Shown here piece by piece: positions 54,899-63,816 of a DNA stretch of 64,000 nucleotides. The translations under genes were made by a program, and so were the position numbers. Origin of the DNA: Paraburkholderia sp. D15 (GTDB lineage Bacteria > Pseudomonadota > Gammaproteobacteria > Burkholderiales > Burkholderiaceae); NCBI RefSeq assembly GCF_029910215.1, contig NZ_CP110396.1, forward strand, positions 1,674,001-1,738,000, in the 5' to 3' direction. The notes under the pieces are model-generated. The model saw only the letters and a program-made list of their open reading frames with translations. It was not told where the DNA came from and ran no database searches. Position 1 is the first letter of the stretch; each line of letters opens with the position of its first letter.

Positions 54899-55843
54899 TT
54901 AAACTTCGCGCGCGGCGAGTGGTTGCATCAGTTTCGATGGCAACTTGAATTCGACTTTCTCTTCACGGCCCGACATCGTCGTGACATCGACGGGCCCCAA
55001 TGCGCTCAACGCATCGATTACGTTTTTGACCATCTCTTCCGGCGCCGAGGCGCCGGCCGTGATGCCGACCGTCTGCACGTTCGCAAACCATTCCGGCTTC
55101 ACTTCCGAACCGTCGGCGACGAGGTAGCTCGCCACGCCGCTTTCGCTGCCGATCTCGCGCAGCCGGTTCGAGTTCGAACTATTGGTCGCACCGACCACCA
55201 GCAGCACCTCGACCTGCTTGCTCAGTTCGCGCACCGCCGCCTGACGGTTTTGCGTGGCATAGCAGATGTCGCGCGTGTCCGGACCGACGATGTCGGTGAA
55301 GCGGCGCAGCAACGCGTCGATGATGCCGCGCGTGTCGTCCACCGACAGCGTGGTCTGCGTGACGTAGGCGAGCGGCGTGTCGAGCGGCAGATCCAGATGC
55401 GCGACTTCGGCTTCGCTCTGCACGAGCAGCACCTTGCCGGGAATCTGGCCGATCGTGCCTTCCACTTCCGGATGCCCGGCGTGGCCGATCAGAATCAGCG
55501 TGCGGCCCGCGCCGACATACTGGCGGCCCTGCACGTGCACCTTGGTGACGAGCGGGCAGGTTGCGTCGAGCACGTCGAGACCGCGTGCTTCCGCGTCGCG
55601 TTCGACGGTTTGCGCGACACCGTGCGCGCTGAAAATAGCGACCGCGCCTTGCGGCACTTCATCGAGTTCCTCGACGAAGCGCGCGCCTTTCTGGCGCAGG
55701 TTGTCGACCACGTGACGGTTGTGGACAATCTCGTGGCGGACGTACACGGGGGCGCCGTGTTGCTGTAACGCGCGATCGACGATCTCGATTGCGCGAACAA
55801 CACCCGCACAAAAGCCGCGGGGTTGAGCAAGGATGACTCGCAT
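54899..55843 (-). CDS. ispH: HMBPP reductase IspH
   Basis: A 314-residue iron-sulphur enzyme: [20 protein letters not shown] holds the first cysteine ligand, [11 protein letters not shown] the second and [10 protein letters not shown] the third, and [11 protein letters not shown] is the family loop. It makes IPP and DMAPP in the last MEP-pathway step. I chose the ATG at 55841-55843, matching the usual family start; an in-frame start 69 bases upstream would add an untypical leader. As it travels with hpnH it may be a hopanoid-dedicated copy. Confidence 0.94.
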   Translation of the reverse strand: MRVILAQPRGFCAGVVRAIEIVDRALQQHGAPVYVRHEIVHNRHVVDNLRQKGARFVEELDEVPQGAVAIFSAHGVAQTVERDAEARGLDVLDATCPLVTKVHVQGRQYVGAGRTLILIGHAGHPEVEGTIGQIPGKVLLVQSEAEVAHLDLPLDTPLAYVTQTTLSVDDTRGIIDALLRRFTDIVGPDTRDICYATQNRQAAVRELSKQVEVLLVVGATNSSNSNRLREIGSESGVASYLVADGSEVKPEWFANVQTVGITAGASAPEEMVKNVIDALSALGPVDVTTMSGREEKVEFKLPSKLMQPLAAREV

Positions 55844-56173
55844 AAGTTGGCGAACTCCGACTGACGCGGGCTTCGAAGAAGTCGGTAAGTTTGACTTTAT
55901 CGCCGCGACCATCTAATTAGTTGACGTCTTGAGCCCCGGCGACAGCCGGTACAGCAAAACCAAACGCGCATTCTAACGCTATCAGGCCGGCTTTGCTTTG
56001 GCAGGCCCGCCCGCTGTTGGGCGGGCGCAGCAGCGCCGGCTTGGGGTCGGCGCCGATACCGGGTGCAGGCGGCAATCCTTACACGCTGCGCGGGTTTAGC
56101 GGAACCCTTAAACTACGTGGTCCTGCGGCGCGCTTAGGCGCCTGCATTACAGAATGGTTTCGAGACTCGCTGG
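55844..56173. promoter_or_regulatory. Divergent ispH-hpnH / hpnC-hpnB control region
   Basis: About 330 bases separate the divergent operons. The part next to ispH is AT-richer (55880-55980). No gene is supported. Both hopanoid operons should have promoters here, possibly sharing regulation. Confidence 0.5.
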
Positions 56174-57040
56174 ATGGAAGTCGATCACCCCGAAAATTTT
56201 CCGGTCGCGAGCGTGCTGGTGCCGAAGGCGCTGCGCGCGCCCCTCGGCATTATCTATCAAGTCGTGCGCACGGCGGGCGACATCGTCGACGAGGGCGAAT
56301 GGAGCGCCGCCGAGCGGCATACGCGTCTTGCCGACTTTCGCGCCGGTCTCGACGCGGTGGCCGCGCGTCGCGCGGCGCCGGTGCATCCGCTGCTGTTCGG
56401 CAAGCTCGCGGGCGTGGTCGCGCAATATAAACTGCCGCTCGCGCCGTTCTACGAGCTGTTGCGCGCATGCGCGCAGGACATCGACACCCGTCGTTACGCC
56501 GACCGCGCGGCGTTGCTCGACTATTGCCGGCAGTCGGCGCATCCGCTCGGGCATCTGATGCTGCATCTGATCGGCGCGGCCACCCCGGCGAATCTGGCCG
56601 ATGCCGACGCGATCTGCACCGCGTCGCAATTGATCAGCTTCTGGCTGGAAGTGCCCGCCGACTGGAAGCAGGACCGGCTCTATCTGCCGCTCGCGGACCT
56701 GCAGCGTTTCGGCGTGACCGAGGCGCAGATCGCCGCCGGCCGCGTCGACGATAACTGGCGCGCGCTGATGGCGCATGAAGTCGGTTTCGTGCGGCAGACG
56801 CTGGTGCGCGGCGCGCCGCTCGCGTTGCGCATTCCGGGGCGGCTCGGTTTCGAGCTCTGCGGCGCCGTGCATGGCGGTCTGCGTTTTCTCGAACGCATCG
56901 AGCGCGCCGACTACGACGTGTTTCGCGAGCGGCCGGAACTCAATCTGTTTGACTGGTGCGTCGTCGCGGCGCGTACCGTGGTGATGTGGCTATCGCGACG
57001 CGTCGGCGTCGAGGCGCGTTCAATCGAGGGTAATGCTTAA
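56174..57040 (+). CDS. hpnC: Hydroxysqualene synthase HpnC
   Basis: A 288-residue squalene/phytoene synthase-like enzyme that converts presqualene diphosphate to hydroxysqualene. Marks are HPENFPVASVLVPKALRAP, VRTAGDIVDEGEW and QLISFWLEVPADWKQDRLYLP. The first acidic motif reads GDxxDE and the second LExxxD, so one aspartate in each differs from the DDxxDE/QDxxxD forms seen in relatives such as the HpnD here. Its stop codon overlaps the hpnB start by one base. Confidence 0.9.
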   Translation: MEVDHPENFPVASVLVPKALRAPLGIIYQVVRTAGDIVDEGEWSAAERHTRLADFRAGLDAVAARRAAPVHPLLFGKLAGVVAQYKLPLAPFYELLRACAQDIDTRRYADRAALLDYCRQSAHPLGHLMLHLIGAATPANLADADAICTASQLISFWLEVPADWKQDRLYLPLADLQRFGVTEAQIAAGRVDDNWRALMAHEVGFVRQTLVRGAPLALRIPGRLGFELCGAVHGGLRFLERIERADYDVFRERPELNLFDWCVVAARTVVMWLSRRVGVEARSIEGNA

Positions 57041-58212
57041 TGGCCGTGGTTCTGTTTCTTCTGTCGTGTCTTTCCCTGCTGATCTGGTGCGTGCTGCTGT
57101 TCGCGCGCGGCGGCTTCTGGCGCGCGCGGCCCGCCGCGCCGCTGCCGCTCGCGCCGCGCGACGCATGGCCGGCGGTCGCGGCGGTCGTGCCGGCGCGCAA
57201 TGAAGTCGAGGTGATCGCCGAGGCGGTCACCAGCCTGCTGCAGCAGGATTATCCCGGCGCCTTTCACGTGATCGTGGTCGACGACCACAGCACCGACGGC
57301 ACCGCCGACGCCGCGCGCGCCGCGGCGTTGCAGCTGCAATGCGCCGACCGTCTGACCGTGCTGAGCGCGAAGCCGCTGCCGCCGGGCTGGTCCGGCAAGG
57401 TGTGGGCGCAATCGCAGGGTATCGAGGCGGTGCGCACGCTCGGGCTGCCCGCAGATTTTCTGCTGCTGACCGACGCGGACATCGGCCATCCCGCGGATGC
57501 GGTCGCGCAACTCGTCGCGCGCGCGGAAGCCGAACAGCGCGACCTCGTCTCGCTGATGGTGCGTCTGCGTTGCGATTCCTTCTGGGAAAAGGCGCTGATT
57601 CCGGCGTTCGTGTTCTTCTTCGCCAAGCTGTACCCGTTCGCGTGGGTCAACAATCCGCGCAATCGCACGGCGGCGGCGGCCGGCGGCTGCATGCTGGTAC
57701 GGCGTAGCGCGCTGGAAGAAGCGGGCGGCATCGAATCGATCCGCGCCGAACTGATCGACGATTGCAGTCTCGCCGCGCGCATCAAACATCGCGGTACGGG
57801 GCGGCATCCGATCCGGCTCGACGTGGCGGCGCGCAGCATTTCGCTGCGTCCGTACGATAGCTGGCGCGAGATCTGGAACATGATCGCGCGCACGGCCTTT
57901 ACGCAATTGCACTACTCGCCGCTGCTGCTCGCGGGCACGCTGCTGGGCATGACGATCATCTATCTGATGCCGCCGGTCGCGGCGCTGGTGCTCGGTCCGA
58001 CGGGCGGTCCCGCATGGCTCGCGTGGGCCGCCATGTGCTGCGCGTATGCGCCGATGCTCAGCTATTACCGTCGTTCGCCGCTGTGGGCGCCGTTCCTGCC
58101 GCTGATCGCGCTGTTCTACGTGAGCGCGACGCTCGGCTCGGCGGTGCGGTACTGGCGCGGCAAGGGCGGTCAGTGGAAGGCACGGGTTCAGGCGCCCGTG
58201 CAGGAGCGCTGA
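57040..58212 (+). CDS. hpnB: Hopene-associated glycosyltransferase HpnB
   Basis: A 390-residue family 2 glycosyltransferase with an N-terminal membrane segment (VVLFLLSCLSLLIWCVLLF). The catalytic domain has VVPARNEVEVIAEAV, VVDDHSTDGT and the LLTDADIGH motif, and three or four membrane segments follow. The substrate in hopanoid modification is not firmly known. It is paired with hpnC and closed by the terminator at 58243. Confidence 0.92.
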   Translation: MAVVLFLLSCLSLLIWCVLLFARGGFWRARPAAPLPLAPRDAWPAVAAVVPARNEVEVIAEAVTSLLQQDYPGAFHVIVVDDHSTDGTADAARAAALQLQCADRLTVLSAKPLPPGWSGKVWAQSQGIEAVRTLGLPADFLLLTDADIGHPADAVAQLVARAEAEQRDLVSLMVRLRCDSFWEKALIPAFVFFFAKLYPFAWVNNPRNRTAAAAGGCMLVRRSALEEAGGIESIRAELIDDCSLAARIKHRGTGRHPIRLDVAARSISLRPYDSWREIWNMIARTAFTQLHYSPLLLAGTLLGMTIIYLMPPVAALVLGPTGGPAWLAWAAMCCAYAPMLSYYRRSPLWAPFLPLIALFYVSATLGSAVRYWRGKGGQWKARVQAPVQER

Positions 58213-58242
58213 CGCGGCTTCGCGGTTCGTAACGCTTGAAGA

Positions 58243-58268
58243 AGAAATGGCGCCCGTGGGCGCCATTT
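58243..58268. terminator. Terminator after hpnB
   Basis: AAATGGCGCC (58245-58254) pairs exactly with GGCGCCATTT (58259-58268) around CGTG. A-rich sequence precedes and T-rich sequence follows, so it suits both hpnB and the convergent gene. Confidence 0.85.
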
Positions 58269-58922
58269 TCATTTGCTCTGCGTGAGCATCATGTAGAGCT
58301 GAATCACCATGTCCGGCGAGAACGTGAACGGCACCCAGCCGTGGCCCGTATGCCGCATGACCAGCAGGCGGTCGCCGTTCGACTGCTTCTGCACCGCCAT
58401 CACCGGATTCTTCGTTGAGACGAAGCGCCAGCCTGGCGGAATGCCGGGCGGCGGTTCCGGCGTCATCGATGCGCGCGCGTTCGACAGTTCCTCGATCAGC
58501 TTGCCGACCTGATCCGGACGCAGCGCGACCGTCTGACCGCCGATCGTCATGGTGATTTCGTTTTGCGCGGGGCGGTTGATTTCGAGCGTCGGCTGGAGAT
58601 GTTCGGCTGGGGCTTCTTGCGAAGGTGCGGCCGGCTCTTGCTGCTCTTGCCGCTCTTGCGGTTGCGCGGCTTCCGGCTCGACGACGGCGCTTTCAGCCAC
58701 GGCGCTGTCGGCCGCCGCTGTATCGGCTTGAGTATCGGGCTGAACGTCGGCCTGACCGTCGGCCTGAGCGTGCGTTGCATGCGCGACCGGTTCCGCCGAC
58801 GCTTGCGGCGCGGCGTTCGATGCGGATGACTCGGGATGATTTTCGGCCTGCGTGGCCACGACAGCCTGAATGAGCTGATCGACGCCCATTTCCAGCGCGC
58901 CGAGCTGTTCGTGAAGATTCAT
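58269..58922 (-). CDS. Conserved-looking hypothetical protein with disordered middle
   Basis: A 217-residue soluble protein. A short helical start (MNLHEQLGALEMGVDQLIQAV) is followed by a ~90-residue Ala/Gln/Glu linker with DTQAD-like repetition, then a compact C-terminal domain (~120-217: NEITMTIGGQTVALRPDQVG, PPGWRFVSTKNPVMAVQ, HGWVPFTFSPDMVIQLY). I do not recognise the family; the C-terminal domain looks structured. Between hpnB and hpnA it may or may not be hopanoid-related. Confidence 0.65.
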   Translation of the reverse strand: MNLHEQLGALEMGVDQLIQAVVATQAENHPESSASNAAPQASAEPVAHATHAQADGQADVQPDTQADTAAADSAVAESAVVEPEAAQPQERQEQQEPAAPSQEAPAEHLQPTLEINRPAQNEITMTIGGQTVALRPDQVGKLIEELSNARASMTPEPPPGIPPGWRFVSTKNPVMAVQKQSNGDRLLVMRHTGHGWVPFTFSPDMVIQLYMMLTQSK

Positions 58923-59161
58923 GCGAGGTTTCTCTGGTAAGACCTACGATTTTAACTGCTGCGCGTAGGCTTTTACCTGCCGCAAACACAGTGACGTTGT
59001 AACAAAATGCTCGCTGCCGCGCCGCTTTGCCGGGCGCAAGTGCGGGCGCGGATGCGCCGGCGAGCCAGGCCGTGTGACTGGCTGCTTGATGGACTGCCTG
59101 ACAGACCGCCTGAGAGGCCGCCTGAGCGGATGCGCACCCCCAACCAGCGTCGAGCGGCCGA

Positions 59162-60172
59162 TCAGAGCTTCAGATAGCCCGCTTGCCTGAACCAGTCGAG
59201 CGCATCGCTCAAGCCTTCGCGATAGGGCCGCGCGCGGTAGCCAAGCTCGCGCTCGGCTTTCGCCGACGTGAAGTACATCTTGTTCTTCGACATCTTCAGA
59301 CCGTCGACGGTGACGAACGGTTCGCGTTTCGTGATCTTCGCGACCGCTTCGGCGCCCATCGCGAGCGGATACAGCGGCCAGCGCGGCAAGCTCAGCGTCG
59401 GCGCCTTGCGGCCGGTCAGCGCGGCGATGTCCGCGAGCATCTGCTGCAAGGGCAGGTTTTCCCCGCCGAGGATGTAGCGCTCGCCGATCTTGCCGCGTTC
59501 GAGCGCGAGAAAATGGCCGGCGGCCACGTCGTCGACGTGCACGAGATTCAGGCCCGTATCGACGAACGCGGGAATCTTGCCGAGCGCCGCTTCGACGATG
59601 ATGCGGCCGGTCGGCGTCGGCTTCACGTCGCGCGGACCGATCGGCGTGGACGGATTGACGATCACGGCCGGCAAGCCGTCCTCGGCAATCATGCGTTCCA
59701 CCGCGCGCTCCGCGAGCACCTTGCTGCGCTTGTACACGCCGATCGCCTGGTCGGCCTTGAGCGGCGAGGTTTCGTCGGCGGACTGACCGGAACTCGTGAC
59801 CTTCAACGTCGCCACGCTGCTCGTATAGACGATGCGTTCCACGCCTTCCTTCAGCGCCGCGCGCATGGTCGCCTCGGTGCCCTCGAGATTCGAGCGTTCG
59901 ATCTCGCTCGGGTCCGGCGCCCACAAACGATAATCCGCCGCCACGTGCAGCAGATAACGCACGCCGCGCAGCGCGACGCGCATCGACGCTTCGTCGCGCA
60001 TATCGCCGACGACGATTTCCGCGTTCAACGCCTCGACGTTCTGACGCGGACTGGTGGCGCGCACCAGCACGCGCACCTTGAAGCCTTTCTGCTGCGCGAT
60101 GCGCGCCACCGACGAGCCGACGAAGCCGGACGCGCCGGTCACGAGCACGAGATCGCGATTCTGTTCGCTCAT
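59162..60172 (-). CDS. hpnA: Hopanoid-associated sugar epimerase HpnA
   Basis: A 336-residue extended short-chain dehydrogenase: NAD motif TGASGFVGSSVARI, catalytic YKRSK (YxxxK) and NPSTPIGPRDVKPTPTGRI, the HpnA-type segment. It is usually called a nucleoside-diphosphate-sugar epimerase of hopanoid clusters; the true substrate is unsettled. I chose the ATG at 60170-60172 because it starts directly before the Rossmann fold. Confidence 0.9.
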   Translation of the reverse strand: MSEQNRDLVLVTGASGFVGSSVARIAQQKGFKVRVLVRATSPRQNVEALNAEIVVGDMRDEASMRVALRGVRYLLHVAADYRLWAPDPSEIERSNLEGTEATMRAALKEGVERIVYTSSVATLKVTSSGQSADETSPLKADQAIGVYKRSKVLAERAVERMIAEDGLPAVIVNPSTPIGPRDVKPTPTGRIIVEAALGKIPAFVDTGLNLVHVDDVAAGHFLALERGKIGERYILGGENLPLQQMLADIAALTGRKAPTLSLPRWPLYPLAMGAEAVAKITKREPFVTVDGLKMSKNKMYFTSAKAERELGYRARPYREGLSDALDWFRQAGYLKL

Positions 60173-60341
60173 TGCGTTCCAATTCCCTGCATGAAGTCGA
60201 CGGATTGTACGTGGCGCGGGGGCCGTGTGTCGCGTGAGCGGGTGCAACACGCAAAAGACGGCGAATGGACGGACTTTGCCGAGCAGGCGTAGTCAAGCGA
60301 GCTTAGAATGCCCGCTTGAAAAGTTGACAGGAGAAACCGGC

Positions 60342-60635
60342 ATGTCCCCAGATCTGGATGAGCGGATCGAAACGTATTACGTGCGGGTGCGCGGCACCGT
60401 GCAAGGCGTCGGCTTTCGTCACGCGACCGTGCGCCAGGCGCACGCGCTCGGCATCAAGGGCTGGGTCGCGAATCTCGACGACGGTTCCGTCGAAGCGATG
60501 CTGCAGGGCGCGGCCAATCAGGTCGACCGGATGCTGTCGTGGTTGCGGCATGGGCCGCCGGCGGCGCGCGTCACCGAAGTCGCCGGCGAGGAGCGCGCGA
60601 CCGAAAAGCGCTACGAGCGCTTCGAGCAACACTGA
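60342..60635 (+). CDS. acyP: Acylphosphatase
   Basis: A 97-residue acylphosphatase: YYVRVRGTVQGVGFRHATVR contains the phosphate loop and catalytic arginine, and VANLDDGSVEAML the catalytic asparagine. It hydrolyses acyl phosphates. The ATG at 60342 follows AGGAGAAACCGGC. It is divergent from hpnA. Confidence 0.92.
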   Translation: MSPDLDERIETYYVRVRGTVQGVGFRHATVRQAHALGIKGWVANLDDGSVEAMLQGAANQVDRMLSWLRHGPPAARVTEVAGEERATEKRYERFEQH

Positions 60636-60736
60636 GCGGACGAAGGGCGCGCGTCGGCACGCGACATCAATCACGCACGTGACCGCCCCTGCGCCCGAGC
60701 CGTGGTGAACAACGGCTGTTCAACCGTCGTTCGACA

Positions 60737-61717
60737 TCAACGCGCCACCAGCAAACTTTCCGCGAAACCCCATTCGTCCTCGACCCACTGATGACTGCAC
60801 GTGAAGCCGGCGGCGTCGGCGATCGCGGGCATTTCGTCGGCGCGGTATTTGTGGCTGCTTTCGGTCCAGATCGTTTCGCCCGCCTTCAGCGACACCGTCA
60901 ACTTCGCGGCGCCGACCTGCGCCGTGATATCGCGCTTCGCGCGCAAATGCATTTCGATGCTGCGCGCGTCCGGGTTGAAACGCGCGACGTGCTCGAACGC
61001 TTCCAGCGGAAAATCGCCGTCGAGTTCGCGGTTGATGCGCGCAAGCAGATTCAGATTGAACGAGGCGGTCACGCCGACCGCATCGTCGTATGCGGCGATC
61101 AGCACGGGCGTCGGCTTGATCAGATCGGTGCCGAGCAATAGCGCATCGCCGGGGGCGAGCATGTTGCGGATGTCGCGCAGAAAACGGGTCGCCGCGAGCC
61201 GGCCGAAATTGCCGATCGTGCTGCCGAGAAACAGCACCAGCAGCCGTTCGTCCGACTTGCGGTTCTGGCTGACTTCCGCCAGACCCGCAAGATAATCGCG
61301 CTCGTAACCCACGATCGAAATGCGTTCGATGTCGCCAAGCTCGCGCCGGCACAACTGCAATGCGCTGCGCGAAATTTCAATCGGGCAGTAGGAAGTGGGG
61401 CGCTTTTTACACAACGCTTCGAGAATACGCCGCGTTTTGCGGCCGCTGCCGCTGCCGAGTTCCGCGACGGTCACGTCGTGCGGCAAATGGGCGACGATGT
61501 CGGCGGCGTGCTTCGTCAGTAGCCGCTCCTCGGCGCGCGTCACGCCGTATTCGGGCAGCACGGTGATCACTTCGAAGAGGGCCGAGCCCACTTCGTCATA
61601 CAGATACTTGGACGGCAATTCCTTTTGCGGCGTATGCGTGAGCCCCGCGCGGACGTCGGCGGCGAAGGTGGAACGGAAGTCGGGTGAGGCGTCGTGCGAG
61701 AGGGCTGGCTGGGTCAT
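60737..61717 (-). CDS. egtD: EgtD-like L-histidine N-alpha-methyltransferase
   Basis: A 326-residue SAM methyltransferase of the EgtD family: ELPSKYLYDEVGSALFEVI, SAM loop VAELGSGSGRKTRRIL, VLFLGSTIGNFG and the histidine-binding IWTESSHKY. EgtD makes hercynine, the first ergothioneine step. GGAG precedes the ATG at 61715-61717 by 6 bases. The usual partner egtB is not adjacent in this window. Confidence 0.9.
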   Translation of the reverse strand: MTQPALSHDASPDFRSTFAADVRAGLTHTPQKELPSKYLYDEVGSALFEVITVLPEYGVTRAEERLLTKHAADIVAHLPHDVTVAELGSGSGRKTRRILEALCKKRPTSYCPIEISRSALQLCRRELGDIERISIVGYERDYLAGLAEVSQNRKSDERLLVLFLGSTIGNFGRLAATRFLRDIRNMLAPGDALLLGTDLIKPTPVLIAAYDDAVGVTASFNLNLLARINRELDGDFPLEAFEHVARFNPDARSIEMHLRAKRDITAQVGAAKLTVSLKAGETIWTESSHKYRADEMPAIADAAGFTCSHQWVEDEWGFAESLLVAR

Positions 61718-62247
61718 GTTGGCTCCAGTAGTCACATTCGATGAGCGGGTGCGCTGGCCAGATGGCGGCGTGCGGGTCGGCGCGCCGTGAAGCGCGCCGC
61801 GTGGGAGGAGGGCGGTGAGCGACTGCCTGTCTTCGTAGCAAGATTCGCGCACGCGCCGGATAAAACCTTGGCGCTCGGGTTTTGCGCGTGAAGTTATGTT
61901 CTAGTGCATCGATGCTTGATGCGCACAGAATAATTTACGGGGTGAGCATGACGCTCGACGTGCGACCCTCGCGCGTCTGCTGTTTTCCGACCCTTACACG
62001 CCCGTTACGCTTAAGCGTCTAGAATGCCGGCTGCCCTTGTGGATCGCGTAAGACAAAACGACGGCCACCGGAAATTGCGGCGCGAAACGATGCGCCCTAC
62101 CGCGTTGCCCGCTCGAAAGACATCACCACCGCTCATGAAAACGTCCAACGCCGCGCGCCCAAATGCTGCGCTGCAAATTCATCCTCTCGCGCCGCTCTGT
62201 GCGTTCGCCGTGCATTTCCTGACAAGCTCGACTCCGCAGGCCGCGCG
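61718..62247. other. Divergent gap between egtD and the RarD-like gene
   Basis: About 530 bases with no gene that I support. Frames here are arginine- and alanine-rich and end inside neighbours. An AT-rich patch at 61890-61940 probably holds the egtD promoter. Confidence 0.5.
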
Positions 62248-63144
62248 ATGAACGCCTACGACCCGAAACGAGGTATCGCGTTGTCGGTGGGCGCCTCCAC
62301 GCTGTTTGCGCTGCTGTCCGCGTACGCCACGCTGCTCGCGCCGCTGAACGGTCTCGACATCTTCGCGTGGCGCGTCATCTGGACGGTGCCCGGCGCGCTG
62401 CTGCTGGTGGCGTTGCGCAAGCGTCTACCGATTCTCCGTCAGCTTCTTGACCGCATGGTGACGCAGCCCAGGCTCGGTGTCGCCATGATCGTCAGCGCGG
62501 CGTTGCTCGGCGTGCAGCTTTGGGTGTTTCTTTGGGCGCCGCTGCATGGCCGCATGCTCGAAGTGTCGCTCGGCTATTTCCTGCTGCCGTTGACGATGGT
62601 GCTGGTCGGGCGCTTCTACTACCACGAACGCCTCGACGGCTTGCAGTGGCTGGCCGTCGCGTGCGCGGCGGTGGGTGTCGGTCATGAGTTGTGGGTGACC
62701 GGCGCTTTTTCGTGGCCGACCTTGCTGGTCGCGCTCGGCTATCCGCCGTACTTCGTGTTGCGCCGCAAGATCAATCAGGATTCGCTCGCCATGTTCACGG
62801 TCGAAATGGCGCTGCTGTTGCCGGCCGCGATCGTCTTCGTGGTCAGCGGCGGCTCGCTGGCGAAGATCGGCGGTCGTCTCGACATGTGGTGTTTGCTGCT
62901 GCCGGGGCTCGGCGCGTTGAGCACGCTGGCGCTGGCGTCGTATCTGAAGGCAAGCCGTCTGTTGCCGGTCGCGCTGTTCGGCATTCTCGGTTACGTCGAG
63001 CCGGTGCTGCTCGTGCTCGTGTCGATCTTGCTGCTAGGCGAATCCTTGAGCGCGACGCAGTTGGCCACTTACATCCCGATCTGGATCGCGGTCGCGTTGA
63101 CCGGCTTGCATAGCGTGAGGCTGATGCGGTTCGCGCCGAATTGA
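62248..63144 (+). CDS. rarD: RarD-like EamA-family transporter
   Basis: A 298-residue inner-membrane protein with ten predicted membrane segments of the drug/metabolite superfamily (GIALSVGASTLFALLSAYATLL, ... LGYVEPVLLVLVSILLLGES). RarD-type members are linked to chloramphenicol sensitivity in other bacteria, but substrate is unknown. The last motif EPVLLVLVSILLLGE is typical of EamA. Confidence 0.87.
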   Translation: MNAYDPKRGIALSVGASTLFALLSAYATLLAPLNGLDIFAWRVIWTVPGALLLVALRKRLPILRQLLDRMVTQPRLGVAMIVSAALLGVQLWVFLWAPLHGRMLEVSLGYFLLPLTMVLVGRFYYHERLDGLQWLAVACAAVGVGHELWVTGAFSWPTLLVALGYPPYFVLRRKINQDSLAMFTVEMALLLPAAIVFVVSGGSLAKIGGRLDMWCLLLPGLGALSTLALASYLKASRLLPVALFGILGYVEPVLLVLVSILLLGESLSATQLATYIPIWIAVALTGLHSVRLMRFAPN

Positions 63145-63185
63145 TTCGATTTTGATTCGATTCCCGTCCGGCGAGCGGTGATGCG

Positions 63186-63725
63186 TCACCGGTGCGCCGC
63201 TGCCGGTTGCGGATTGATCCGTGTCGGCCCGACTTCCGCTTCGATCGCCTCGCGCAATGCGGGCCGCCAGCCGAAGCCGAACAACGCTTCCGCAAGCACG
63301 AACAGCGGTCCGATCATCAGCCCGATCAGATCGTCGACGAAGGCCGGCTTGCGATGTTCGTACGCGATATGCCCGATGAACTGAAACACCCAACCGATAA
63401 AAAACAGCCCGATGCCGGTCGCGATCCACGCGAGCGTGGACATCGCCGCGATCCACTGGCCGAAGGCGAGGCAGAACGCCGAGAAGATCGCCATCATCAG
63501 CCCGAGCGGGACGTCGAGCACGAGGTAATAGAGCGTGGCCGCGACGAACAACACCCACGCCGGCGACAACACGAAAGGCAATGCACCGACGGCGAAAGCG
63601 GGACGGCTCAGTAATACGCCGAGCGCCACCACGATCATCGGAATGCCGACGAAGTGCGTGGCGATGTTGCGCCGGTCGCGATGATAGGCCGCGTATTGCG
63701 TTAGCTGCTGGGTCAGCGTTCTCAT
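63186..63725 (-). CDS. Mpo1-like (DUF962) membrane protein
   Basis: A 179-residue membrane protein with about four segments. Conserved histidines lie in YAAYHRDRRNIATHFVGIPM and GWVFQFIGHIAYEHRKPAFVDDL. This is the Mpo1/YGL010w family of iron-dependent dioxygenases acting on 2-hydroxy fatty acids. The ATG at 63723-63725 is convergent with rarD. Confidence 0.88.
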   Translation of the reverse strand: MRTLTQQLTQYAAYHRDRRNIATHFVGIPMIVVALGVLLSRPAFAVGALPFVLSPAWVLFVAATLYYLVLDVPLGLMMAIFSAFCLAFGQWIAAMSTLAWIATGIGLFFIGWVFQFIGHIAYEHRKPAFVDDLIGLMIGPLFVLAEALFGFGWRPALREAIEAEVGPTRINPQPAAAHR

Positions 63726-63816
63726 GGGTGCCGTTCCTCCGTGAAAGTCAGCATAATCGCGGGCAGCGGAATTTCAAACCATCGGGTAGCCGACAATCGG
63801 GCACGGATGCCGTCCT

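Noticed and set aside
62024..62251. 75-codon frame before the RarD-like gene
   Set aside because: It is Arg/Pro/Ala-rich with no good ribosome site and ends overlapping the transporter start.
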